Source: Astrocystis sublimbata (Eukaryota; Ascomycota; Sordariomycetes; Xylariales; Xylariaceae). From it: DNA of 64,000 bases. Every line of letters begins with the position of its first letter. The first letter of the stretch is position 1. Below the pieces are notes generated by a model that saw only the letters and a program-made list of their open reading frames with translations, had not been told where the DNA came from and searched no databases. Shown piece after piece: positions 9,998-22,100 of the stretch. The stretch covers positions 744,001-808,000 of the forward strand of contig JAJNNY010000003.1 of NCBI GenBank assembly GCA_022453515.1, given 5' to 3'. The translations under genes were made by a program, and so were the position numbers.

Positions 9998-12129
9998 ATG
10001 CGGTCGACTACAATAAAAGCCTTCCGGCTGCTGGCCCTCTTAGCCGTCGTCGGCGCTCTCCCAGCTGTTCTCGCACACGGCGACGAAGACGCAATGAGTA
10101 TGGATATGGGTAGCGATAAAGCCATGGGCGGCCACGGGGGGATGGCCGAGGATCCCAAACCCGATCCCGACTCCTATCCTCCAACATACTTTGCGCATCC
10201 TGAGCACGTAACGGCAATCTATGCGCACATTGGGCTGATGGTGGTCGGTTGGATTTTCGTGCTTCCGACAGGTATGCGATTCGTTTCTAGTCTTGATTAT
10301 CACGGAGTCTTGCTAACATAGGGCTTGTAGCTGTTATGCTTTCGATTTCACGATCACGATACACGCTGGCCGCCCAGTTCCTATTCCTCCTCACGAATGC
10401 GATCGGTGTCCTCGTAGGGATTGTATACAACGCGAACACGCCCGACCTATACCCGAACAACGCACATCACAAGCTAGGATGGCTGGTCACTTGGGTCACA
10501 GGTGCCCAGGTTCTCGTCGGCCTTGTTGGGCGGATCGCTGGCATGAGAAGCGAGTCGTTTCGCCAAGGTCAAGGCAGAGAGGAGGAGCAGTCATTCATAC
10601 CTGTCTCGACAGAAGCTATGGCCGAGCATCACCTTAGGCACCAGGACGCGTATTCCTCGCCATACCGGGGATCCAACGACAGCGGCCAGGGCACCGAGCG
10701 AAATACGGAGTCGCTTCGTAGCGACTCTCTCTCTACCACGGCTGGTCGCGACTCGCCGATCGAGCTCAGTGACCGACGGGCCCATTACGATGAGGACGAG
10801 GAAGATCTGGTGTTCAAACCTGCTGAGATGCAGCCCTCAAACGCGCCGAGGTCGTTCTTGGCCAAGCTAGCCGGCAAGATCTCGAACAGAGCATGGAGAA
10901 CCATCATGCTTGGTTATGAGTTCGTAGATCGCACAATCCTCATCCTTGGATACATCACGCTCTGCACAGGGCTTATTACCTACGCGCGTTTCTTCGTAAG
11001 CCGCTTGACCGTATGCCGTGTGTGCTTGGGATTGGCTAACGATGGTTACAGGAGGGACATGAGGTCTTCAGTGGACTGGCGCATTGGATCAAGGGTGGGA
11101 TATTCTTCTGGTACGGCATTCTGACTTTGGGCCGGTGGTCGGGTAGCTTCGGAGAGCTAGGATGGGTGAGTAACAATGGCGCCTCGTTGGCGTCCACCAT
11201 CACTTTACAGTCACACGCTAACCGTGATGACAGGCCTGGAACATCCGCCCCAAGCAGCGATCGCAGGCATGGAGACCTAGCGCTGAGTTCGTCGAGGGTG
11301 CGCTTATCTTCACGTATGGCTCGACCAACATCTTTCTTGAGCATCTGGGGAGCTCTGAATCCAAGTTCAGCTCTCAGGACCTCGAGCATGTCTCCATCAC
11401 CGTCTTGTTCATCGGAGGCGGTTTGGTATGTTATTTGCGAAGCGCACATCGAGCCAACCTTGCATCACAGACTAACAAAGGGTACAGCTCGCCATGCTGA
11501 TCGAATCAACTCACATCAGAGAACTGCTAAACACGACGACAACCGAAGCCGTTCTTTCGCATCCAGACCATGCCTACAACGACGAGGAACGTGCTGCTCT
11601 CGAGCCTCCGCGGCAGTATGAGTTCTCCATCAACCCGATCCCAGCACTTGTGATTCTCCTGCTTGGCATCATGATGAGTTCGCATACGCAGCAGAGCATG
11701 ATCTCGAGCATGGTCCACAAGCAGTGGGGTAACTTGCTGACGGGAGCTTCTTTTGCGCGCGGCTTCACATATGTCCTCTTATACCTGAAGCCCCCGCGCT
11801 CCGTGCTTCCGTCCCGGCCACCAACGGAATTACTCACAGCCTTCGGCCTGATCTCCGGCGGTACGATATTCATGGCCAGCGTAAGTTGAACCTCGCTCTA
11901 TACAACTACAGGTCGAGGAAAGCATTGCTAACAGGCTCAACAGAGCGGCGACACCGTCGCGGGCATGATCCACTACGACTTAGATGCCATGTTCTTCTAC
12001 ACTGTGACCATGGGACTAGTTGGACTTCTCATGGCCTGGATTGTCCTACTCCTCGCTTTCAAGGGATGGGCTGTTCGCAAAGAATCGAACCGCAGCTTGA
12101 CGTGGAGGCGCCAGCAGCCAAGACGCTGA
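9998..12129 (+). CDS. Ytp1/DUF2427-like multi-spanning membrane protein
   Basis: Six exons (9998-10271, 10331-10995, 11052-11165, 11234-11425, 11488-11880, 11944-12129) give 607 residues, all with GT-AG introns of 56-68 bases. The N-terminus has a signal peptide (LLALLAVVGALPAVLAHG) followed by a Met/His/Asp-rich lumenal stretch with MSMDMGSDKAMGGHGGM. Several hydrophobic spans follow, for example around HIGLMVVGWIFVLP, QFLFLLTNAIGVLVG and, near the C-terminus, FSINPIPALVILLLGIMM. A hydrophilic Ser/Asp/Glu-rich loop (about 160-270) separates the two halves. This layout and the motifs match the fungal DUF2427-Ytp1 architecture; the molecular role of that family is not established. I chose the start at 9998 (CACCATGC context) over an upstream ATG in the same frame because the signal peptide begins there. 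The Met/His-rich segment could bind metal, but that is inference. Confidence 0.9.
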
Positions 12130-12831
12130 AAAGGAGAGGGGACAACAAAAATTAAACTGCATTGGACAGAACCTTTGAGCACCACGATAATAGACCGCCC
12201 AATGTGTCTACTTACCGGTATGCGGGTTTTGCATCACGCAAGCAGCTCAGTACACGAGAACTGTCTTGTTTCAGCGGTGCATAGATCACAGGACGACTAC
12301 CTAACGGACATATACCCTTAGACCTTTGGAATTGGAATTGGTGACGACTCTCGTCACCGCGGTATTCCGGACTCGTTATTAACATTCGAATGATACCCCT
12401 TGGAAAATATTTTTAACCGCAGTATGTACTGCAGCACTGGATAGATGCATTATGTCGGTTGGGCAGGTTAGGATTCGGGGAGGTGGAAGGCGTAGGCAGG
12501 GATGATGGTGCAGGCAGGGACGGTGGAGGTTCACGATGCAAGCCACACGACGAGGGGGCAACAATTTGGCATACGAGTAGTAGTCCAGCAGCAACGAGAG
12601 TTAAGCGCCTGAGTGTCTCTGCGGCGCAATCATTCGAGGGAAAACAGGTTGCGGAGATGACTAGAAACTCAATTCAACGCTTCGACCATCAAATATACAT
12701 CTATGGCCTGTGACAGATTATAAGCGTGGAAACAAGAAGTGCGATATGTTCTTTCAATGACTTGTGCGGGATTTGTATTTGGAACAGCTGTAATTGATCC
12801 GACGAAACTGACAAAAAGTATAATCGAAGTA
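12130..12831. other. Intergenic between Ytp1-like gene and tRNA-Ser
   Basis: No supported gene. A G-rich segment with GGAGGTGGAAGGCGTAGGC-like short repeats lies near 12478-12535; the frames open there on both strands are probably incidental. Confidence 0.5.
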
Positions 12832-12931
12832 CGACATGTGCAGGATTTGAACCTACGCGGCCGAAGCCATTAGATTGCTTAATTCTCGAGCGAATTCAAG
12901 TCTAACCCATTAACCACTCTGGCAACATGCC
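12832..12931 (-). tRNA. tRNA-Ser (anticodon UGA) with a short intron
   Basis: Read on the minus strand, the 7-bp acceptor stem GGCATGT/ACATGTC (with one G-U pair) is followed by an A box (CAGAGTGGTTAATGGG) and, near the 3' end, a B box (GGTTCAAATCC). The anticodon stem TTAGA/TCTAA encloses CTTGAA, placing UGA as anticodon, then about 19 intronic bases after position 37. A long variable arm (TGGCTTCGGCCGCG region) and the discriminator G fit a serine tRNA. The mature length is about 81 bases plus CCA. Confidence 0.9.
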
Positions 12932-13440
12932 TATTTTCTGTTACAATTGCGGACTCTAACTTATAACAAAGCCCTGAGATTTTGCACGAGATGCACATGT
13001 CGCAAGCCATGCCGTAGCGACAGCTACTTGGCGCACGGCGCAAAAACCAATATGAATGCTGATGTCAAGTGTTCGTTTGGCGTTTGTTTTTCAAACTACA
13101 TGCATACCTAGTACTAGAATTACGAAGATCTATCCTCTGACTTTTTAGGCCCCCACTAGGCGGTGTAAAGAATAAATGAAAAAACGCAACATCGGCTCTT
13201 CTCGAAGCGTACTGTCATTTAGTTTTCGTACTACAGGCCCGCCCACCGATTCCACACACTCTTAGCTGGAGGTAGCTGGCCAGGCGAGGCCAGGGTAGGT
13301 TGTTACCTACTAGGGATCCTTTAGTAAAACAATTGATCTGGAGGTAGGCAACTTCGAGTGAGAACTCATCATCACCTAGATTCGCAGCACCGAACAATTC
13401 TCCCCCTCTTCTACCATTGAAACTGGCAGGGAAACACATA
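12932..13440. other. Promoter and leader region of the Rsa3-like gene
   Basis: No gene seen. It holds the upstream region of the tRNA on one side and of the small Rsa3-like gene on the other. Confidence 0.5.
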
Positions 13441-13646
13441 ATGGCAGGCAAAGCTGACGCGGCGGGTTTTACGTCCTACTACCTGCAGCAATCAACCAAA
13501 GAATTCGCCGAGGACCTGGACAAGATCCGCAGCGCCGACGATTTTAAGGGCGATGCGTTGCCGATGCTCATCAACTCGTTGCAGCAGGGCACTTCCATGT
13601 TCTCGGCCGCAGACCAGCGGCGGATCGCCAACGCGCGAAAGGATGA

Positions 13647-13677
<31 letters not shown>

Positions 13678-13719
13678 ATGGGCGATAACAGTGAAGGCGA
13701 AGCGGAATCTACTACTTGA
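13441..13719 (+). CDS. rsa3: Rsa3-like 60S ribosome assembly factor
   Basis: A single-exon frame of 92 residues. The core reads FTSYYLQQSTKEFAEDLDKI, then RSADDFKGDALPMLINSLQQ and GTSMFSAADQRRI, which matches the conserved C-terminal domain of Rsa3, a nucleolar factor that associates with early pre-60S particles together with the Npa1 complex. Most family members carry a longer acidic N-terminal extension; here only MAGKADAAG precedes the domain, so this is a minimal version or an upstream exon has been missed. A nine-alanine run written mainly as GCT follows the domain. The ATG at 13441 is the first in frame. Confidence 0.75.
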
Positions 13720-16700
13720 GCCAGCCATATACCCACCCACCCAGGTCCCTGATGACATGACGAAGTGGCCGCGCGAAAGTTAACATCATGTGGCATTTGG
13801 GCTCTGACTCAGACGTGCCATCGCGAAGGTCGCTTGGCTTCAGCTACCCAGTGACCCTGTTGCCGTTGCTGTGATGGCGGTCGACTATATCCCATGCCTG
13901 CTTTGAATTACCATCGTTGAGGTCGTACGTGCTCTTTCCTCCTATTCGCCCTTCTAACAGCCACTCACTAATTATCTAGCTAGTCTGCTATAGGCGACCG
14001 CATCATTCCTGCCGGAACGGCAAAGGAAGTTTCGTCAACATAAAGTCAGTGGTGCAAAATTTTCTCATGGGGATTATGCGCAGAGCTTAGAGGGAAAGGC
14101 CCAGAAGACATGCACACATATATATACTGGGCTCGCCCCGCCACCATGCTAAAACTATTATTGTTGACACGGGACATCGCTCGAAGCTCTACTCGCTATT
14201 TACATAAGAGTGCTCGTAGCTTTCTGCTCTCAGACGTTTTATCTGCACCGAGGAATAGAGACCAAGTCACTGAATATACAAATCATCATGGTGATGGGTG
14301 TCGCTATATGCAGCCTTGTACCGTAGTAATTCCACAATCTCTACAACATGCCTCCAAGCCAGTTAATGAGTGTTGGAATTCTCAACCCCTTGCGTATTAT
14401 TCATTGAATCGAGGTTTTGAAGCAAACCTTTCTCGGTCTATTGATGCCCGCGCCCCCTAGCCTAACCCTTCTCATAGATATGATGAGGCGGTGTACTGAA
14501 GGCGACGAGAACGAAAGGAAGAGCGCAAGGATGGGGGCTGCTGGGGCGATGGTGAGGCACTGCATGGTCTAGCTATGAGGAGATGGCACCCTTTTGCATA
14601 TGTTTACTTCTCTAGTCGCTCTCCGTGGATTCATATAGCCAATGTTAGAATACACAGTATTATCCGTTTTCCCCTCCACCTGCGAGTAGCCTGACCGAGT
14701 CGACACAAATGCTATTGGCTGTTTTTTTTTCTTCGAAGTTTGGCCCTCAGCATCAAACTTCAAATTAACAGTAGCAAGATACGTCGAGATGTAGGATGGT
14801 CTTTCTGCTCGAAACACATCAAGAATGGAAGCAAGTGATGTATGCATGTGGACTAGTGTCACATCAGAGCAGCGTTCGCAAGCTCTTTGGTGATAGATAC
14901 TCAAATATTGTTAGACATTCCGGGCGCCGGAGCCACGTAGAAGGATCGAGTATGAAAACGAGGGGGATTATTGCTTTTTCCTGGAGGCGTCTGGGTCAAT
15001 ACATAGGGCTAATCCTGCCTTGTATGCTCATTCCTGTTTGCAAAGCTGCTGACTTCACCACCTAGGATTCGTATATCTAAGCAACTTATTTATATGAACC
15101 CGAAATTGCAGTGTTACTGCTGCGTTATGTGTATATAAGACTGCCTGCGTATTCCTGCTAGCATGACAGAGAGCAATGAGTCTGTCTAATCGTTCCATCT
15201 CAAGCCAAAGACGATTATTTTATGGCTGACCATGATAGAAAATTTATTAGGCTTACTAGCTGTGCTAGGAAGATTTAGCGAGGAAAATATTTTCTCCCAT
15301 ATTGTTTGTCGAGGTGCAGTATGTTGTTTCTGGTGTTCCTACCAAAGTTGAAACGTAGACGTGTCAATAGCCTTCTTGAGCTTTCAAATCCCCCCGGATT
15401 GCCATCAAGAGCGAATGACCGACAGACAAGCTTGGTATGCGTTACTTTATTCATGAACAAACGATGTTGCCGAGTCCATAAACATTGGCTGGCCAGGAGA
15501 GAGACCTCTATGGCGATCTATACCTACAAGCTTTTGAGTAGATACGTATGTACTTTAGTCGTAGTTATCATATCATGAACTTCTTCAAATAGCTTGATTT
15601 GAAACATCTGAGATTCAAAATTCCTTCAGGCTAGGGTCAACATCAACCATGAGAGCGCCACGCTTCGGACTTCAAGCCAAGCGACACAAATCAATCAGAT
15701 CCTTAAGTGCACCGCTGTGTAAAATCCTGCCTTGAATGACTGATAATTCACGGAGTCCCTCATCCAGCGGTAGAAGTCAGCTACTCTAAGCCATATTTCA
15801 CGTCCCCGGGGGAAATCAGCTTTCCATGACATGTGAATCTGACATGCAAATCCAAGCACCTGTATGTATGGATGTTCACCCATGTTTGTATTTCAGACGG
15901 ACAATCTCAGATCCCTGGAGCCATCGATGTACATACATACATACTCCGTCCGTAAGTCAGTATATGCGTGACATCATCCCGGTCACACAGCCAGGATGAT
16001 CGGAGTGTGAGTGGCATTTGATGTGAGGGATCTTATACCTTGTAAATATTGAATATCGAGCAAAGTAGGTTCGCCAATGAGACTGATATGTGGCGCCATA
16101 AGCTGTGGAGGTACCGGCTCCGGCTCCCTTAACACTACGCATACATGGGAAGCAATAAATTGGAAATAGTGTACAAAGTAGGTATACATACGCCCGAGGG
16201 TGAGCGAAGACATCGATAATGCAAACTTGAAGGCCCGTTGTCGAGGGCCATCAAGCGCTTAACAAGTACCACGGGCCTCAAGCTGCGACACAGGGAAGGT
16301 AGCACCGCGACAGATACATTCAGTCAAATATCGTGCCATTGAAATGCAGGTCATTGTCACTCAAGGTGGGTCGTCGGAGTTTCTGTGTTGGGGGCGAGGC
16401 GCTGACGCTGGCGCTGGCGGTAACGTGTGAGTATGAAGTATCCGTGTCAGCGTATAGTCAAGTAGGCTATCTACCTACATACAACATGCCGGGGTAATCG
16501 TGATCTAATACACATACAGCTACATGGAGAAGGCGGGTAATCAAGTGGCGCCCGAAGGCAGGGGGACCGCCACTCCAACGTGGGATTCGAATACTGCGTA
16601 TTATTGACCTCGCGATAAGTGATGATGATGTTGATGATGAAAGCCAGTCATGAACACCTTTTCCCCGATTTGGCTCTAGATGATACTGGGGGTTTCTCGG

Positions 16701-18124
16701 AAGACAGGAGATGAAGAACGCAAGAGATGTCGGGTTGATACGATATAACACACCCGTGGTCCAAAGCCTCACTCAGTATTTTGCTCTGCTCTGCTCTGCT
16801 CTGGGAACAAGAAGGCTGGTGTTGGTGCCACTGCAACGCAATGCAACTATCGGTCGGTCTGACCAACCAGCACTACCGTGACGGCATGACGATCTGACGA
16901 TCTGCCGGTGTGCCCAACCACCTGAAGGTGAATAAATAGTACCTGACCTGGGGGCACTGCCACAGCAGAGTATCAATGGCTGATACGCTGCAGTGCGTGA
17001 TAACAATTCAATTTTATTTTGCATAGTTTTGTGTTGCCGGTATCCGGAGCGGTTGGGCGCTCGGTTTTACCATGGCGGGTGTTGAAAAAACTTGTTGGTA
17101 GGTAAAGTACAGACAGGGCTGTATCAGCAGCCGCCTGGATGGGAAAGTCGGCGTGTGCATGCAGGCAAGCAAGCGAAATACCGGGGGGCAATCCACGGCC
17201 GCCGTCTACGGGCCTACCCTTTATGTTTGGCAATGTTTCAACGGCATGCGTGAAACAAGCCAGACAATAGGCGGGAAATGAGGGGCAGGTACAGTCCAGT
17301 ACCTCGGTAGGAACCCCATGGCGGGTTACTGTAGTATGTAATTAATTATTATCTATTATGGAGTATGGCCTGAACGCTCGAACCGTTGCGGGATGAAACG
17401 TCTGATCTTGACGCCTACAACGAACGCCCCATAATGGTCTCTTTAATACCGTATAATGAGCGGGACTGAGAAGACTGAGCATAGATGCAAGGTAGTACGC
17501 GCTTGTCAGCTAGTGTATGCAATAGCACTGCGTCAATTTGATTTCATGTTTTCAAATGCCGGCACGGGTATACCGGGCTATTGGTAAAATTTGAGAGCCA
17601 ACCTACATGTACATATGTAGGTATTCCAAATACTGTCGCCTTGTGGCGCAACCCTGGCCAGGGACGTACTGCCGTTGTACTTACGATACCTACTAGGGGC
17701 ATCCTATCAGGAGGGCAAGGTTTGGGGCTGGTGGGGAAATTCATATTCATATAGTGCATTGGAAGAGAGAGGCAGTTATGGAAATGGCAATGCTGACAGG
17801 CCTGAGGCTTCAGCTCGATAGAGTAGATGTGATAGCTCGGTCAAGCAACATCACCTATACTGCGTAATATGCAGCATGCGTCTGTTTGATAATAGATTAG
17901 GTAACGTCTAAGTGCCGTGGGATGTCAGTGTGTAATAGAAATAATGACGTCCATGGATCAAATGCCTCCGCCCAATGCCCCGTGGTCCCAATTCCTGCAC
18001 ATCAGGAATTACCGGAGACCAATCTCAACCGATCCAAGTAATATGCAATGCCAACAACGCCGAGTAATTCATGTCCAACACACATGGTTCAATCCCGCAA
18101 GGCTCAAGGCGAGCGACGATCGGG
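13720..18124. other. 4.4-kb stretch without a recognisable gene
   Basis: Many short frames lie on both strands, none with a domain or plausible codon pattern. Notable small features are a relic at 14844-14902 similar to 7579-7612, a (GCTCT)n run at 16783-16803, and a TACATACATACATAC-type run near 15929-15945. The gene at 18125 converges with the Rsa3-like gene across this interval. Confidence 0.5.
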
Positions 18125-19162
18125 TCACCTATCCAGCCAGAGCTCGTCTGATCGAGTAGTGTTTATAGTGTTTATAGTATTCGATCTGTGTAGAGGACTT
18201 GTCATCATGAAGCCTGTGCTGGAGTCGAACACCGGGCTGTTATCGGACAGAGGCGAGACCAAAGCCCGGAAGCTTCCGCTGATGGGACTGTACGTTTCCA
18301 CGCCGGATGGCGGTTCGGCCGCGGAAAGGAGGAGCGCATCGGCCGTGCTTAAAGGACGCTCGGCTTCATCGGGAGAGTCCGCTGGGAACCAGGGAGTGGA
18401 CTCTCGCGCACCCTGGTTCCACCACTGGTTCTCGAAACCGTTGTCGACTGTCACCAGGGCTGTTGACAGGGACTCTAGCTCCTTTACTCTCTGCGGATCC
18501 TCACTGTGACGTCTGTTCGGCGGCGGAGACAGAGGGAGCGTCGTCGGGAGGTTGGCGAATGGTGGCTCGTCCTCGTCATCATCTCCATCGTACGGCCAGG
18601 CTGTTGCGGACCACGGGAGACCATCCTCGCCCAGTCGGAACCGCGCCGGGTTTGTGGGCAGATCCTTCCATATGTGCGGCGGATTCCTGACTGTCCGTGC
18701 CGGGCGGGGGAACAGAGTCGCGGACGGGCCGCCCTCACCATCGCTCCATGGGCCGTCATGAATGACGGGCGGTGCTGAGCTTCCACGCCGCGCATCCGGC
18801 CTCGATTCCCCAGGTGGCGACAGCGTCTTTACATGATGAGGCCGTGCGTTCCCAGCCCGGCCCCGGGGACGCTCATAATCACTGTGGTGGTGGTGGTGCT
18901 GCTGCTGCTGCTGCTGCCGTTGTGGTGAGTCCTGGCGTCGGGGCTGAGGGTGTGATTCCAGACGCGGGAAGTGGCCCGACTTCCTGGCGTCCTTCAGATG
19001 CTTCGATGTGTAGCTGATGGTGTGGGTTTGGGGCATGTGGCGGTCGGACCACGAGACTCCCCAGCTCAGCTGAACAAAGACCTGCGGTTTGCCGAGAGAG
19101 TTCCGCTCATTCTCGAGGGCCACGGGCTTCTGCCCCGGATGAGGCTGTTGGTTCCTGGGCAT
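18125..19162 (-). CDS. Hypothetical low-complexity protein, Gln/His-rich
   Basis: One exon, 345 residues from the ATG at 19162; the frame stays open up to 19309, but the upstream part is basic and lacks conserved features, so I take it as leader. The protein begins MPRNQQPHPGQKPVALE and has a short ordered-looking segment (PQVFVQLSWGVSWSDRH, then ISYTSKHLKDARKSGHFPRL). Next comes a Gln then His run (around residues 82-93) and a long Pro/Ser/Asp-rich disordered tail with DGDDDEDEPPF. No membrane span, signal peptide or catalytic motif is visible. I do not recognise the family. The long uninterrupted frame with a sensible start supports a real gene. Confidence 0.6.
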   Translation of the reverse strand: MPRNQQPHPGQKPVALENERNSLGKPQVFVQLSWGVSWSDRHMPQTHTISYTSKHLKDARKSGHFPRLESHPQPRRQDSPQRQQQQQQHHHHHSDYERPRGRAGNARPHHVKTLSPPGESRPDARRGSSAPPVIHDGPWSDGEGGPSATLFPRPARTVRNPPHIWKDLPTNPARFRLGEDGLPWSATAWPYDGDDDEDEPPFANLPTTLPLSPPPNRRHSEDPQRVKELESLSTALVTVDNGFENQWWNQGARESTPWFPADSPDEAERPLSTADALLLSAAEPPSGVETYSPISGSFRALVSPLSDNSPVFDSSTGFMMTSPLHRSNTINTINTTRSDELWLDR

Positions 19163-22100
19163 GATGCTACCTCTTCGCCCTTTCCTGCGATGTTGTCTCA
19201 GTCTGGTGTTTGTTGGTTGTCGATGTAATTGAGGGCCAAGCAGGTCGTCTGATACACAGCGACAGTGAGTGGTATTGTATAAAGTTGTGTTGAGGGCTGA
19301 CGGGGGCAATATACCGAGACCAAGGCCTTAAGATGTGAAGTCGGCCAGCCAATGAGCAGGACGTCGGGGCTTTTATGGTACCCAAGTCGGGCAAGGTACT
19401 TACATAGAAATGGTGGGGAATCGACCCTGTAGGAATCGACCTGCTATAATGGCTGCTAGATCGGCACCGACTGCAGCCAAAGCCGACCCCCGGCGGGCAC
19501 CTAGAACAGGAGCTAGAGCCCCCCCTCGAGCCCCCTGAGCGAGAGCCCCAGGCGACAGGCCCACCCGAGGAGGGGTTGAACTTGCGCCACTGCAAAGTAC
19601 CCAGGTAGCCCAGAAGTACCGCCTCAGGTGGCGGCGCGACCTGCTGTAGGTCTTGGTCGACTTGATCGCCGCGGCACAGGTCTCAAACTCAACTGAGGTC
19701 TCTACAAAGTCCATGGTAACAACTTGAACACCTGGGCTCCATCCAGCCTGTTGTCACATTTTGGACTCTACTCTACCTACCTATACATGACGAACACAAA
19801 ATGTGCATTTTTGACAGGTATCTAATCGGCTCTGTCTCAATGTGAGAACCTCGATTGCTAGAGTGAGAAGTGAGATGGGACGCAAATCCTCTTGCCGGTG
19901 CGACAGGCATTCCCCTAGGCTCAGACGGTCGAATATCTCACAACTGCCCTCGCCTACCCACTCGAGCCATTCCTGCGGCGCATGATATACACCAATTTCC
20001 CGGAAGCTAATTCTGGCAACGAACTAGACAGCTCCCAATGCTCCGCCTCTGCCTGCCCAGTCGTGCCAGTAACCCAGGTGCCAGATGCCGAGGGTGCTTC
20101 GCGAGCTTCGTGAGCTTCGCTACTGACAATTTCCTACTTTTACGGCCATGGTCTGAACTGCAATTACTTGACATTCCTATCAAAACAAGCTGGACTCGCC
20201 GAAAACAGCCATCATTCATTCGTGTGGGCACGGTTCTCTTGGAGTCCTTCACTCTTACGGGCGTATATACGGGACATCCTCTAGCATTTGTTTGTTGGAG
20301 AGCGGCTCTCCCCTACAAGTGGACCATGTATGCCAAGCAATCAATATTTCATGGCCATTGTTGGTTCTTGGTTGGATCTCTTGCATGGAATGCAGTCAGC
20401 CGCGTCTCCGTGTGATCTTGCATACGGATCTATTCTTTTTTTTCAAATTGTTTTTGGAATCCGGTACTTGCGGTAACGTAGGACACCCCACGAAAATTCC
20501 ATATGGCACATGCGCCAACAACCGTTGGAACATGAGGCTACTAGCTCGACCAGATGCATACTATGCGTTCTTTCGACAGCACAAGCCCACGGGTCAAACA
20601 CAGACGAGTGGCTCAAGCGATGCCAGTTCTGATATAGCGTACACGACGAAATCCTGCGCATGTGTGCTAAAGGTGCCAAAACCACCTATAAAAATATATT
20701 TAGATGTAGAGAGATTTTAGTGCCTGCGATAACTGCTGGTTACCTGTTACTTGGGCCGCTAAAGTCTTGGGTACGCACTAGACCATCTCGTAGTAAGTTA
20801 GCAGTTGAGTTGGGGCATCAGCTGGACTGACATCATTAATCTGACTGGCGAATTTGTGACCGTCGCAGTGAGCTAGCATGTCGAGATGCTACCAACTAAC
20901 TTAGTTACACGCAGCACAAAGTGATGGGTGAACAGCTCCGGTCGGTGTTACCTGTAACTTGAAGGCGACCTTGCCGCACGCAATTACATTATTAGCTTTG
21001 CTCTGGCGATACTCACAACCTTCAGCAAGTGTGGCTGTTGTGTTGCTTATCCGTAAATAGCGCTGTTGCCGTCTTACACGGTATTATATGCGTGGTAGGC
21101 GAGGTAGGTATTATCAATCACACATCGCTTACTTCTTATACGGAATCCATATACAGGTGACGACGAAAGGTATGCTCTTCATTCTTTCGCGGACAAGTTA
21201 GACAGCACCCTCAGAAATCGCTTGGCATCCAACAAATTGCAAAGGAAACCATGCTCTTTTTTTCCTTTTTAAGTTGTGCGTGTATTTTTATGCTGTTCCA
21301 CGCCACTTGGTAGGATTTAGTCACTGGTTATCTATAACTTTCCATCTCATCATTCTTACATTCTGGCTATATCTGCTCTCAACCGTTTCCCTTGGCAATC
21401 TTATCTTTTACGATATTTCTAGATCGAAGCCGTGTCGAAGCCTCTGCATCCTTCGATGGAAGAATCCCTTCCCTCCCCCTTCGGCACAGGTGGGCCAGCG
21501 GCTTAAAACGATGCTTGTCATCCTGGCATTAGTGCCCATCCTTACCAAATATCAGAAGATCAAACGGTCTAGGATGTGTTTAACGTCGAATGAGTCCTTC
21601 TCATGGTATGTGCATGGTTGAGACAAGCCATTGTCGAGAAGATCCGTCTGCACATCTAATGGGTCATATCGCTTCGACATCGCCTCTGGAGAGAAGCAGG
21701 CGCGCTGGACGTGTCCTTCAAAAGACGTTACCCAGGACATGGCTATCAATCAGCCTCTGGTAGCCAAGAATGGATGAGAATATTCTCAATTGGTTGTGAA
21801 ACAGGGATGGGATGTTGAGTGAAGGGGCAGAGGAAGTGTAGCGTTGCACCATTACGGCTAGACCGATCTATCATTAGCACGCCAGGATGACTAACATACC
21901 TTAGGTAAGTGATATCAACCACCAAGTAAGTAACTGGGATGGCCTAGTCACGAGCGTTGACCAAACCCGATCTCAGAGTCAATAGAAACACTAGTTTAGA
22001 TGATGCGCCATCTCTGAGCTTTTCTATTTACACCATAAAGACGAAGCGTTCTCTAAGCACTTGCGCTCGACCCACGCTCAGCTGACTAAGTAGGGTATTG

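Noticed and set aside
16560..16600. Possible tRNA T-arm around GGATTCGAATACT
   Set aside because: The flanking bases cannot form a T stem and no cloverleaf is possible.
18772..19017. Plus-strand frame with Ala run opposite the Gln/His-rich gene
   Set aside because: Antisense of the CAG/CAC repeat in the minus-strand gene; no independent support.
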